From Zopfochytrium polystomum (Eukaryota; Chytridiomycota; Chytridiomycetes; Chytridiales; Chytridiaceae), in NCBI GenBank assembly GCA_025765615.1, contig JAIVFJ010000243.1, positions 26,418 to 90,417 of the forward strand: a stretch of 64,000 nucleotides of DNA, in the 5' to 3' direction. Of the stretch, positions 10,101 through 18,514 are shown in pieces. The translations under genes were made by a program, and so were the position numbers. Every line of letters begins with the position of its first letter. The stretch's first letter is position 1. Below the pieces are notes generated by a model. The model was not told where the DNA came from and made no database searches. It worked only from the letters and a program-made list of their open reading frames with translations.

Positions 10101-10822
10101 TGAATCTTTGACTGTGGGTTCTGTGAACAAGAGTCATGGCCATGACTGTGAGCTCTATGAGCTCTACTTGAATCTTGACTGTGAGCTGTGAACTGTGGAA
10201 CTTGAGTCTTGGCTGGCTGTGAATCTTGAATCAAGGGCTTGAGAGCATGAGACTTGGGGGCTTGACTTGAGTTTTGGGTGACTGTTCCGATTGGTGGAGG
10301 TTGGACTTGACCAGTGACCCAATCAATGGCAGGGTTCTGGGCTTGCAGCCATGGTAATCCCAGGATGACAGAGAATGTGGGTGAGCCAAGATCCAATACT
10401 TCCAGATTGACCATGGATGGTGGAAAGTCTTGGATGTGGAGGTTTAGCTTGGTTTCATGGCTGATTTCCTTGAACAGAGCATGATTGGCAAAGTGGACCT
10501 TGAGGGGTGTGGATTTCTTGATCGTAGGAATGGCACAAGACTTGGCAAGGGTGGCATCAATGATGTTGCAGGATGATCCAGAGTCTATAAGGGCCTTGGT
10601 TGTGATGGTTGACTTGGGTGAGAGTTGAATCTTGACATCCATGGTGAGTTGGTGGGGCTTGGAATGTGAGGTGTTTGTGGTGCTGGTGGTGGTGATGAAA
10701 CAGGGGCAGCTTGGAGGAGGGTCCAGGGAATTGCCCCTCAGTGAGCCTGGACCTGGGAGTTTGGGTGCTTCTTCCTTGGGCAGTCCTTGACAGCATGCTC
10801 CTTGGAGCCACAGTAAAAACAC
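7103..10822 (-). CDS. pol: Gypsy Pol: protease, RT, RNase H, integrase, chromodomain
   Basis: Residue numbers count from the GTG at 10822; the frame is open to a TAA at 10871-10873, so Pol is probably made as a Gag-Pol fusion. About 1239 aa. The protease has DSG at residue 80 ([10 protein letters not shown]). Reverse transcriptase has the polymerase motif YLDD at about 490-493 and [11 protein letters not shown]. RNase H has [15 protein letters not shown] and [10 protein letters not shown]. Integrase has an HHCC zinc region (HPGEHKTY...CETCQRNK) and a D,D,E core ([27 protein letters not shown]). A C-terminal chromodomain reads [21 protein letters not shown]. All expected catalytic residues are present and I see no frame breaks. 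Pol lies in the -1 frame relative to gag and overlaps it by up to 133 nt. Confidence 0.95.
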   Translation of the reverse strand: [1239 protein letters not shown]

Positions 10823-11661
10823 AGTCCCTGCTGGGCCCTCCTTGTTTTCTCCTCTTGGCTCAGAGGACCCTTAGGAAGTGTCTCAACTGCATCCACTTGC
10901 ATGGGTTCAGGAACTGTGAGAGCTTGAGGAACTGGGGTAGGTCTTGATGTAGTTCCTACTTGTCTTTGCTTCAGCCTCTTGGAGTAGAGTCTGTTGTCAA
11001 TCTTGATGGCAAGGAGAATGTACTCTTCCAAGGTCTCAGGGATGTGCAGAGACTGGGAGAGCATGTCTTGGATAGACTCATGGAGACCATCATGGTACAG
11101 CTCCATCAGAGCTGCATCATTGTATCCAGAGTCTCTGGCTAGTTGCTTGAATTGGTTGGTGTAGGCCACACAAGATTGCTTTCCTTGCTTGATATGCTTG
11201 AGCTTGGATCTTGCTGTCCAAGATGCGTAGGGGTCACCAAAGGTAGCTTCCAGCCCCTCCCAGAGCTCTTGCAGGGTGGTGGGTGTGCTTGGGAGAGATC
11301 TGTACCATGATTGAGCTTGACCAGACAGGAGGGTGCTTGTGAAAAGAACCTTGACTTGCTCACTTGGAAATCTTGAAGGTTGGAGAAGGATGACATTCTC
11401 CACAGTGGCCATGAAGTTCCTAAGGTCTTTGGCCAGCCCAGTGAACTTGTCAGGGCTGGGAACCTTGGGCTCTCTTGCTTGGTTGGCTTGAGGCAGGGGA
11501 AGAGCTTGATGTTCTTGTTGGTGAAGTTGTTGTTGAAGCTGGTGCTGCTGGTGAAGGACTTGTTCTTGAAGTTGGTGTGTCTGTCTTGAGAGGGCTTGTA
11601 ATTGGTCCATCAAGGCTTGGAAGGCAGTTGCATCAGGGAAGGTGTTGTTTGGGTCAGACAT
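10738..11661 (-). CDS. gag: Gypsy Gag (capsid and nucleocapsid)
   Basis: 307 aa starting MSDPNNTFPD. A Gln-rich, probably coiled N-terminal stretch (residues about 20-60) is followed by a Ty3/Gypsy capsid-like region (FTGLAKDLRNFM...AQSWYRSL...FGDPYASWTARSKL). Near the C-terminus lies one CCHC zinc knuckle, CFYCGSKEHAVKDC. The start ATG is 41 nt inside the 5' LTR, just after the self-priming site. Gag should form the virus-like particle and package the RNA. The frame is intact, unlike the copy at 35693. Confidence 0.93.
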   Translation of the reverse strand: MSDPNNTFPDATAFQALMDQLQALSRQTHQLQEQVLHQQHQLQQQLHQQEHQALPLPQANQAREPKVPSPDKFTGLAKDLRNFMATVENVILLQPSRFPSEQVKVLFTSTLLSGQAQSWYRSLPSTPTTLQELWEGLEATFGDPYASWTARSKLKHIKQGKQSCVAYTNQFKQLARDSGYNDAALMELYHDGLHESIQDMLSQSLHIPETLEEYILLAIKIDNRLYSKRLKQRQVGTTSRPTPVPQALTVPEPMQVDAVETLPKGPLSQEEKTRRAQQGLCFYCGSKEHAVKDCPRKKHPNSQVQAH

Positions 11662-11688
11662 GATGGCAGAGAGTAGTGGGAGAGGGTG

Positions 11689-11699
11689 AAGTGAATTAT
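11689..11699 (-). other. Self-priming primer-binding site of Gypsy copy 1
   Basis: In element sense ATAATTCACTT lies 2 nt inside the 5' LTR. It is an exact 11-nt complement of AAGTGAATTAT at 11772-11782 in the LTR. That LTR segment begins 35 nt downstream of the TATA box, where the mRNA is expected to start. No TGG-type tRNA primer site is present. This matches the Tf1/sushi mechanism, in which the RNA 5' end folds back to prime reverse transcription. Copy 2 has the same arrangement (35655-35665 with 35572-35582). Confidence 0.75.
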
Positions 11700-11810
11700 G
11701 ATGTCAGGAACAGGGCAGGACAGGACAAGGCAGACAAGGAACTGAGAGGAGTGATGATTGTATTGGAAACAATAATTCACTTGAGGGATGGGACAGGTCC
11801 CCCATCCCCC

Positions 11811-11817
11811 TTTTATA
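11811..11817 (-). promoter_or_regulatory. TATA box of the Gypsy LTR promoter
   Basis: TATAAAA in element sense, 35 nt upstream of the AAGTGAATTAT segment that the self-priming model predicts as the mRNA 5' end. The same box is in copy 2 at 35537-35543. Confidence 0.75.
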
Positions 11818-11849
11818 CCTTTTGAGAGTGTTCCTTGTCAAGACTCCAA

Positions 11850-11864
11850 GAAAGTTCCAGAAAG
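11850..11864 (-). promoter_or_regulatory. Promoter-proximal heat-shock element
   Basis: Plus-strand GAAAGTTCCAGAAAG is three consecutive 5-bp units (GAAag, TTCca, GAAag) in alternating orientation, the minimal functional HSF trimer site. It lies about 33-47 bp upstream of the TATA box. Confidence 0.6.
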
Positions 11865-11927
11865 AGCAATTAGTAATGCAATGATACCAATGATACCAAT
11901 GACAACAAGACAAGTCAGGAAAGCAAA

Positions 11928-12037
11928 GAAGGTTCCAGAAGGTTCCACAAGGTTCCATGAAGGAATGTTCTAGAAGGTTCCAGAAGGTTCCAGAAGGTTC
12001 CATGAAGGAATGTTCTAGAAGGTTCCAGAGGTTTCCA
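11928..12037 (-). promoter_or_regulatory. Tandem heat-shock-element array in LTR U3
   Basis: About 110 bp made largely of phased nGAAn/nTTCn units. In element sense one run is GAAcc TTCtg GAAcc TTCtg GAAcc TTCta GAAca TTC, eight uninterrupted alternating units including the core TTCTAGAA. Part of the array is duplicated as a 45-bp repeat carrying TTCTAGAACATTCCTTCATG. Copy 2's 5' LTR (308 bp) lacks one 45-bp unit. The same array is in the 3' LTR at about 6976-7085. HSF binding is inferred from the consensus. Confidence 0.65.
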
Positions 12038-12059
12038 GAGGGTGATTCATAACAGCAAC

Positions 12060-13400
12060 GGAATTCTCCTTCAAAAAAGCAAGCAAAAACATTGCTTTCT
12101 GGTGAGCCACTGGAACTTCCAGCGGTCACCGGAAATTTCTCGTTTTTGACTGTTTTTTACTTATGGGACAGGTGTGTGAGGGTGGATTTTGCAGGAACCT
12201 GGTGTTTTTTGGGCCATTCCTGGGGGCCCCTGGAAAAAGCGGGTCAGTCTTGAGGACTGACAACGATCAATGCCTTCTACTCACCATCACTTTTTTTTTT
12301 TTGGTCAGGTTCAGCTTTCTGTTGCACATAAGCAATGAGGACGCCCTCGCACACAGCTGAAAAAAAATTCCAGTGCACATAGTCAACGACTGCGGGGTGG
12401 GACGTGGGGGGTTTTTTTTTCCCCCTCTCTTCATTCCATTACCCTGTCAGAAGAGGCTCTTCCGGTGGGCCTTGTCGCTTTCCCGTAGCCCCCAGCTTGT
12501 TCTTCATAATGTTTGTTTTGTTTCTTTTCTTTTCTACTTTTTTTTTTTTTTTTTTTTTTTTTTGGTTTGTTGTCAGAATCGATTTTGCGGGAAAATGCGA
12601 ATACAAACCCACACAGCTCGCGAGTGCACCTTCCCAACTCTGCGAACGCACCATCACGGATTCGCGCGGTCACCTTCTGTACTCGTGAGTACCAGGTCAA
12701 TTAGCAGACAAATTTGATGGACGAGCAGGTGAGGCATTTATTTAATGTCTCGGCTGGAAAATCGCACGGATGCCAACTTCGCAGAAGGAGACAGATGGAA
12801 GGCGTTTGAGCCTTCAAATCCGAGTTCGCAAGGCGTGACGGTGATGGATCTGGCGATTGTTTGATTGTTAGCGTGTTGGATCGGAGTCCCTGGCCCGCCG
12901 TAAGCCGGAAAAAAAAAAAGATATTTGAACGGTTTCGTCAAGACGAGCAGGGCGGAAACGATCGGCGGCGGCCGGCCTATCCCGCGTGCAGCAGCAGCCT
13001 CTTGCACGAGCGTCGAACGAAGGTCAGTCCATGTGGCATGTGGTGGCGGGCAGCCCCTCTTCTTGCGTGGAGGGCTCTCAGATGGTGTCGTGTAGCCTAC
13101 ACGATTTCTTTGATTAACAACGGCGGTGAGGGCAGCACAGTGCAGCAATCGATCTCCTTAGCCTAAAATATGGGAACAACCAATTGAAGTTTTACTAACC
13201 CTTCATGGGCCAGCATGCCATGGTGCGTCATCCTGCGATCTCCGCCCATAGTGACATGAAGGGGGTTATTCATGAAATAGACGACAACGGAAAAGTGCCA
13301 TTTGTGGCAGTTACAACAAGCACAAAACCGAGAAAGAAAAAATCAATGCCATAATGAAGAGTTAAGTTACTGAATAGGCAAAAGGTGAATGTTTCGCAAA
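12060..13400. other. No gene recognised; long poly-T tracts
   Basis: Contains poly-T runs near 12290-12302, 12412-12420 and a long one at about 12538-12563, plus a poly-A run near 12910. Short open frames on both strands show no protein motif I trust. Confidence 0.4.
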
Positions 13401-15012
13401 CTAGTCCAGCTTCAAGAGCTTGCTGCTGTGATATATGTAGCTCAGCATAAGCAGGGCCGCTATAAATCAAAAAGTCAAAATCATGTAATCGTTAGGAGCG
13501 TCGGGTTGCAAAGAATGTCATCCTCACCGGAAACAGACGCCAGCACCATGCTCCAAAAAAAAGAAACGACGTCTGACGTGCAGCCGACCGCGGGAACGCC
13601 CGGCTGCACGTTGCGGATCTGAGGAAGCGAAAACAAGAGCGCGAGGACAAAGATAATCGCCGGTGACTCCACTTTCTGGTGCAGGATCCAAGGCGTCACG
13701 GCCAGCGCGATCGCAAAGCCGGAGAGGAGCCACATGGCAAACATGACGAATATCGACACAGCCTTTTCCAAAGGAAAAAAAAAAAAAAAGTGATTAGAAC
13801 CTATGGCCACCCACCAAGCTCGATTTCGCCCCTAACCTTTGTCGCAAACGACCTCTGCACGACCACTTTCACCGACACGACGGTGCCGTCTCCCGCATCG
13901 CTTATGTCCAGCAGCTCTTCCACGTTGGAGGTGAAATTCTGGGAGCTGACGGTCAGTCGCACCTCGACGCCGATTCGGGAGGTCCCGTTGGAGGCCGTCA
14001 CTTGAAAAACGTTTGACTCAAAGACTTCGAACGGGTAGTTGTTTATATCGCCGGATGCGAAAGGAAGGACAGCTTCGCGGTCGGCCATCGGTACTCCGGC
14101 GGAATACTGGAAGACGGTGGACTCTGTTGGTGGAAATGAAGGGGTTTAAACATTTGAAGACGGACGAATGCTTTGCGGACAGAAGCCTGCGCCAACTCGA
14201 TTCTGGGCATACTACTGACCAATCGTCAAATTCATCGGGGCGACCAGCAGATATCGGTTGCGAACAACATCGTACTGAGCGAGATCGCCGCACGGGGTTG
14301 TCGAGATCTGAAGAGTCACCGCCGAGTTTTCGGGGTAGACGCTGGCGTACTTGATGTTTGTGACGACCATGGTTTCGTTGCCGTGCACATCGCATTCCGA
14401 GTTGACCAAGGAGCCTTTGGCTGCGGGGAACGACGATCTGGATGGGGGTGCAGCTATATCAGGACCGATCTGGTGGGCACGGTACGAAGCGGGTTACCAA
14501 CCTGGATCCACTGGGTGTGGTGGAGATATACTGGATCTGCTTGTAGCTGTCGTTGAACTGAATGCCCGCACCAAAGCAGGGTTGGCTTGAGAATCTCTTG
14601 TCCAAGAAACAAAATAACTCACCCAGCTCAGGACACCAGAAGCGACAACCAGCGCGACAACCACCAAAAAGCCGCCACCAAAGGCAAACGCCATATTCCA
14701 GGTGCCCTTTCGATGGTGTTTCACCTCCTCGGCGTAGATCTCTGCGTCGATCTCGGCGGCGGCTTCGTCGTCGAGGTGCTGGATCTCGCCATCGCCGTCG
14801 CCGGCCGCTTCGGCTTGAATAACATCTTCGGCGGGCGACAAGGCATCGAGGGCTATGGTTTCCGTGGAGTGATCGGGCTCCAGGCGTGGGTAGGTGCCGT
14901 AGGTGTTCACGTTCCTGCTGCGGAAGGTCGTCGGGTGGTGATCCGCAGTGGCAGTGGTGGTACCCGGCGATGGGTCGGAACGGGCAAACTGAACGGCCTG
15001 CTGGTGCTGCAT
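13401..15012 (-). CDS. DUF4436-family membrane protein, six exons
   Basis: Exons (minus order): 15012-14623, 14557-14502, 14437-14220, 14123-13837, 13762-13528, 13459-13401. All introns are GT-AG and the phases join to 414 aa. The N-terminal about 100 residues are soluble and acidic (EIQHLDDEAAAEIDAEIYAEE). A membrane segment follows (FGGGFLVVVALVVASGVL). The middle looks extracytoplasmic, with possible N-glycosylation sites and NNYPFEVFESNVFQV. The C-terminus has several membrane segments including ALLFSLPQIRNVQPGVPAVG and SFFWSMVLASVSALLML. The RN-x-PGxPxxG...FFW pattern is what I recognise for DUF4436. Function unknown. Its start is only 66 bp from that of the divergent enoyl-CoA hydratase gene. 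Confidence 0.75.
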
Positions 15013-15078
15013 CGCACCAACAACAAAGTTAGCAATTCTTCGACCGTTCGTCTGACAAGCCCACCCCACTACACAATC

Positions 15079-16415
15079 ATGAGGCCCTTCACCACAGCAC
15101 TCCTTGCCGCACGCGCGCAGCACCTTCGCATCGTCCCGCGGCGCGCCTTCCTCACCACCGATACCGCCGCCGGTAAGGAGATCGCTGCACGGAGTGCAGG
15201 GCAGATGCTCGCTTTGTGGGCCCACTGTTTTCTTTTACAAACACCATCCCATTGTGGACGTGACCTCTGAATGACATCATCTGTCCTGATCCTTTTCCCC
15301 TTCGCCATCGTCATCACTCGATGATCTATCCCCGACCGACTCGATCCACTGTCCTTCCGTTCATCAGGAACCACGTACAAGTACGTCCTCACGGAAAAGC
15401 GCGGCCGCGTCGGCTTGGTCACGCTCAATCGGCCCGAGGCCCTGAACGCGCTCTCGTCGCCGCTGATGAAGGACCTCAACGCCGCTCTGCGCGAATTCGA
15501 CGCGGACGACTCGGTCGGCGCCATCGTTCTGACTGGAAGCGAGAAGGCTTTTGCCGGTATGTCATCTCGTGCACTCTTTCATTTTGCGTGTGTGCGTGGT
15601 GTTGGTTTGGCAGACGATCTGAACGCGTTGTTTTCCTTGCTTGGGGTCGAGATAGCCGGCGCTGACATCAAGGAGATGCAGCCGTTGACGATGACGGGTA
15701 ACTACAAAAAAAATTTCATTGGCGACTGGACCGGCATCGTGAACATTCGTAAGCCCATTATCGCGGCTGTCAACGGCTTTGCAGTGAGTAGTATCCCATG
15801 TTTCTACCCCTCGCCCTCTCACTCCGACAACAGACTCCTCATCTCTCCTTCCCCCTCCAACGACAAACAACCTCCAGCTCGGCGGCGGCTGCGAAGTCGC
15901 AATGATGTGCGACATCATCTACGCTGGCGACAAGGCCAAGTTCGGTCAGCCCGAAATCAAGCTCGGCACGATCCCGGGCTCAGGCGGCACCCAGCGCCTG
16001 ACCTCCCTCATCGGCAAGTCCAAGGCGATGGAGCTGGTCCTCACGGGCGGACACATTGACGCGGCCGAGGCGGAGAAGGCCGGCCTCGTCGCGAGGGTGT
16101 TTCCCGCGGACAAGCTGGTGGATCAGGCGGTCAAGGCGGCGTCTACCATCGCGTCGTACTCGCTGCCCAGCGTGATGATGGCGAAGGAGGCTGTGAACAA
16201 GTGTAAGTGGCTAATAAGTTGTCACCTTTTTGAGCCGCAAGCGCGCTGACTCATTTTCATCGGATCTGTTATTTTTTGCAGCACTGGAGCTCCCCCTCAC
16301 GGAGGGCCTGCACTTTGAGCGCCGCCTGTTCCACATGACGTTTGGCACGAAGGATCAGAAGGAAGGGATGGCTGCCTTTGCCGAGAAGCGTGTGCCAAAC
16401 TGGCAGCACGAGTAA
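15079..16415 (+). CDS. ECHS1: Enoyl-CoA hydratase, mitochondrial (crotonase)
   Basis: Hydrates 2-trans-enoyl-CoA in mitochondrial beta-oxidation and branched amino-acid breakdown. Five exons: 15079-15172, 15368-15556, 15656-15783, 15878-16202, 16282-16415, total 289 aa, close to mammalian ECHS1. The N-terminus [24 protein letters not shown] is Arg-rich and acid-free, as in a mitochondrial presequence. Crotonase signatures: [14 protein letters not shown], oxyanion-hole [29 protein letters not shown], and [18 protein letters not shown]. The two catalytic glutamates fall at E143 and E163, matching E144/E164 of the rat enzyme. The C-terminal [20 protein letters not shown] is also typical. Introns are GT-AG. 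Confidence 0.95.
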
Positions 16416-16622
16416 ACATGATGACACCCCCGCAATGCATGTCTCCCACTCCTTTTTTTCTACTTTTTTTTTTTTTTTTTTTTTTGTTTGTTTGTTCTCA
16501 ACGTGTGGGTTTCGTAATATCACGAAACAGTCACGAGCACCACACATTGAGGCAGCAGTATAAAAGCAAATCTCCCAAAAGTTCACGGCGGCAAGTGGTC
16601 CACTTGAATCCATCCCATCGAA

Positions 16623-17177
16623 ATGTCTCTCACCTTCCGCGACCCTTTCACCTCGACGGTTCTCGACGACTTCTTCTCTCCCTCCTTCCCGCGGTTTGCG
16701 TCCAGTGCACCAGGCGTCCGCACCCTCTTCACCCCCGGCGGCGTCGCTGGCACCGCGGACCTCCCCGTGGTTCCGCGGATGGATATCACAGAGGCCGACG
16801 ACAAGTACGTCGTGACGGCCGAGCTTCCCGGCCTGAAGAAGGAGGACGTGAGCGTGTCGGTGCGCGGCGACGTTGTGACGATCAGCGGCGAGAAGAAGGA
16901 GGAGAGGGAGGAGGAAGGGGCACATGTGAGTGTTTTGACGTAATGAGAATCGAATAGGCGGTTGTTTAACTCGACGCTTCATCGATTGATGTTATTCGAT
17001 GCCCAACGCAAGCGCCACGTGGTCGAGCGGTCGTGGGGTCGGTTCTCGCGGTCCGTGCGACTGCCCGTAGACGCGGGAACGGACCAGCTGCAGGCGACGA
17101 TGAAGGAAGGGGTGCTGTCGCTGGAGGTGCCAAAGTCTGCCGAGCTGCGCGAGGGCAGACGTGTCGCGGTGGCTTGA
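16623..17177 (+). CDS. Small heat-shock protein, Hsp20 family
   Basis: ATP-independent chaperone that holds unfolding proteins. Two exons, 16623-16925 and 17013-17177, give 155 aa; the 87-nt intron starts GTGAGT. The alpha-crystallin domain runs from about residue 50: PRMDITEADDKYVVTAELPGLKKEDVSVSV, VTISGEKKEE, then after the intron RHVVERSWGRFSRSVRLP and MKEGVLSLEVPK. The VLSLEVPK segment is the GVL/beta-9 signature. A TATAAAAG lies at about 16558, some 65 bp upstream of the ATG. No clear phased heat-shock element is visible in the about 120 bp upstream, in contrast to the Gypsy LTRs. Confidence 0.93.
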
Positions 17178-18514
17178 CGGGGGTGTGTGTGTCGATGGCG
17201 GGGGGTGTGATTGCTGTTTGGGTCCTACATCACTTGCACGTTTTTGCTTCGTCGTCGAGTCTGAGGATGGAAGTGTGCACAAGTTCCTGTCGTGAAACGT
17301 GATAATACAGTCCCAAGTGAGAAAACAATCGAGGCTTTGCAGGATCGCAGGGATGGTTCACTTGCTGATTGAAGAAGGGGCAGCAGCTGTTTGTTGAGAT
17401 GCGGCCGACTTTGGCCGTTGGGGTTCCGACCCGTACAAGCGCGATTGATTTGCGAGTATGATGGGGGTGTCGCTTGTCAAGGGAGGGCTCCCCAGTGTTT
17501 GTCAGTCTGTCTTCGAAAGCAACAACCTGGCACGTTTGAGTTGGTTTGGCATCAGACAAGTGTCAGGCAAGGCATATCCGACAACGAACGGACTTTGTCG
17601 GATTGTCATGAAAACCCTCTTGTCGGAAAACGATGTCACTCCTCCTCGCCTTCGTACTCCTCAGTCTTGGTTTCCGCTCCCCTCAAGAACTTTGAGGTCT
17701 CCGACAGGTTCTTTGTGCAGCGATCCAGAAGAACTATTGTTTGCTGAAGGTCTTTCCGTAATCGACCTGGCCTTCTATTGTGCACAACCCTCACCGCAAT
17801 GTTGGCATTCGTCTTTCTCTGACCCCTTTATCCTGATTATGTGTAAGGAATATGCCATGATTCGTCAGGGGGTTTCCATTTTTTCGCTGGTGGTGATATT
17901 GTAGTCGTTGTTGAAGGCGCTCGGTCGGACTACGGGGGCATTCGCTGAAAGGAACGGAGAAGCGGCGTTAAAAGCAAGAAGGAGAGTTTCTCCAAACGCG
18001 TAACTACCAACCTTACCAATCGGCGAGACCAGGTGAACCGCGTTCGTCACCGAAGCGAGTGGTTGACGTTGAGCGACTGGTTCAAGTACCAACCGCACTG
18101 TTGGGGATAGTGGAGCCCGTTGCGGTGGCGCTCGTAGCCAATGATGTTGCCTGGTACGCACATGATGTCGATACTGTTGTCTTAATGTGCATTCTCTGTC
18201 GGATGATCGTTCGAAGGGAAAACGGTAAGTTCGTAGCGCCTTGTTTGCAATCGCCCAGGTGCTGGTTGTGACAACCTTGGTAACAAAGTTGATTGATCTG
18301 TTTGGTCAAATGGAATGCTGAAACTATGCGAACTCGAGTGATCCGCTTCGTTGAGGGGAATGCCAAAACCAATGCTGTCAAAGACATTTTGTCAGAGAAA
18401 TGTCAGACAAAGGTTTGTCTGACAATGTCGGATAATTTTGCCATCCCTGCGTTTGAGACCCCAACGCCACCGCCAAAACCAAGACCTCCCTTTTCCGAGC
18501 CGCCTCCTCCACAC
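17178..18514. other. No gene established; contains inverted repeats
   Basis: Several open stretches occur on the minus strand between about 17870 and 18390 with GT/AG-like signals, but I could not build one convincing gene. A perfect 11-bp inverted repeat with a 2-base loop (TGTCAGACAAA / TTTGTCTGACA) lies near 18400-18424. ATCCGACAA and TTGTCGGAT face each other near 17575-17610. Confidence 0.35.

Larger units (their letters stand above)
6750..12054 (-). mobile_element. Complete Ty3/Gypsy chromovirus (Gypsy copy 1)
   Basis: Full-length LTR retrotransposon of 5305 bp on the minus strand. It has two 353-bp LTRs that I could not distinguish by eye, each TGTTATG...CTGACA in element sense. It is flanked by the 5-bp duplication GCAAC at 6745-6749 and 12055-12059. 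Gag (10738-11661) and pol (7103-10822) are both open. Pol order is protease, reverse transcriptase, RNase H, integrase, chromodomain, which places it among the chromoviruses. Identical LTRs and intact frames indicate recent insertion and possible autonomy. A second, broken copy of the family lies at 35345-39698 on the other strand. Confidence 0.95.
11702..12054 (-). repeat. 5' LTR of Gypsy copy 1
   Basis: 353 bp. In element sense it runs TGTTATG..., then a heat-shock-element array, a promoter-proximal element, a TATA box and the predicted transcript start, ending CTGACA. It is followed on the right by the target duplication GCAAC at 12055-12059. Confidence 0.95.

Noticed and set aside
10800..10830. 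Classical -1 slippery heptamer in the gag-pol overlap
   Set aside because: No X XXY YYZ pattern in the gag frame; only a weaker T-run candidate.
12373..12717. Open frames over poly-T tracts
   Set aside because: Coding potential comes from Phe or Lys homopolymers only.
16500..16622. Heat-shock element in the Hsp20 promoter
   Set aside because: TTC and GAA words are present but not in 5-bp phase; only the TATA box is convincing.
17865..18390. Possible spliced minus-strand gene (for example a junction giving SPIANAPVVRPSAFNNDYN)
   Set aside because: Several alternative splice models in different frames, no start, no recognised domain.
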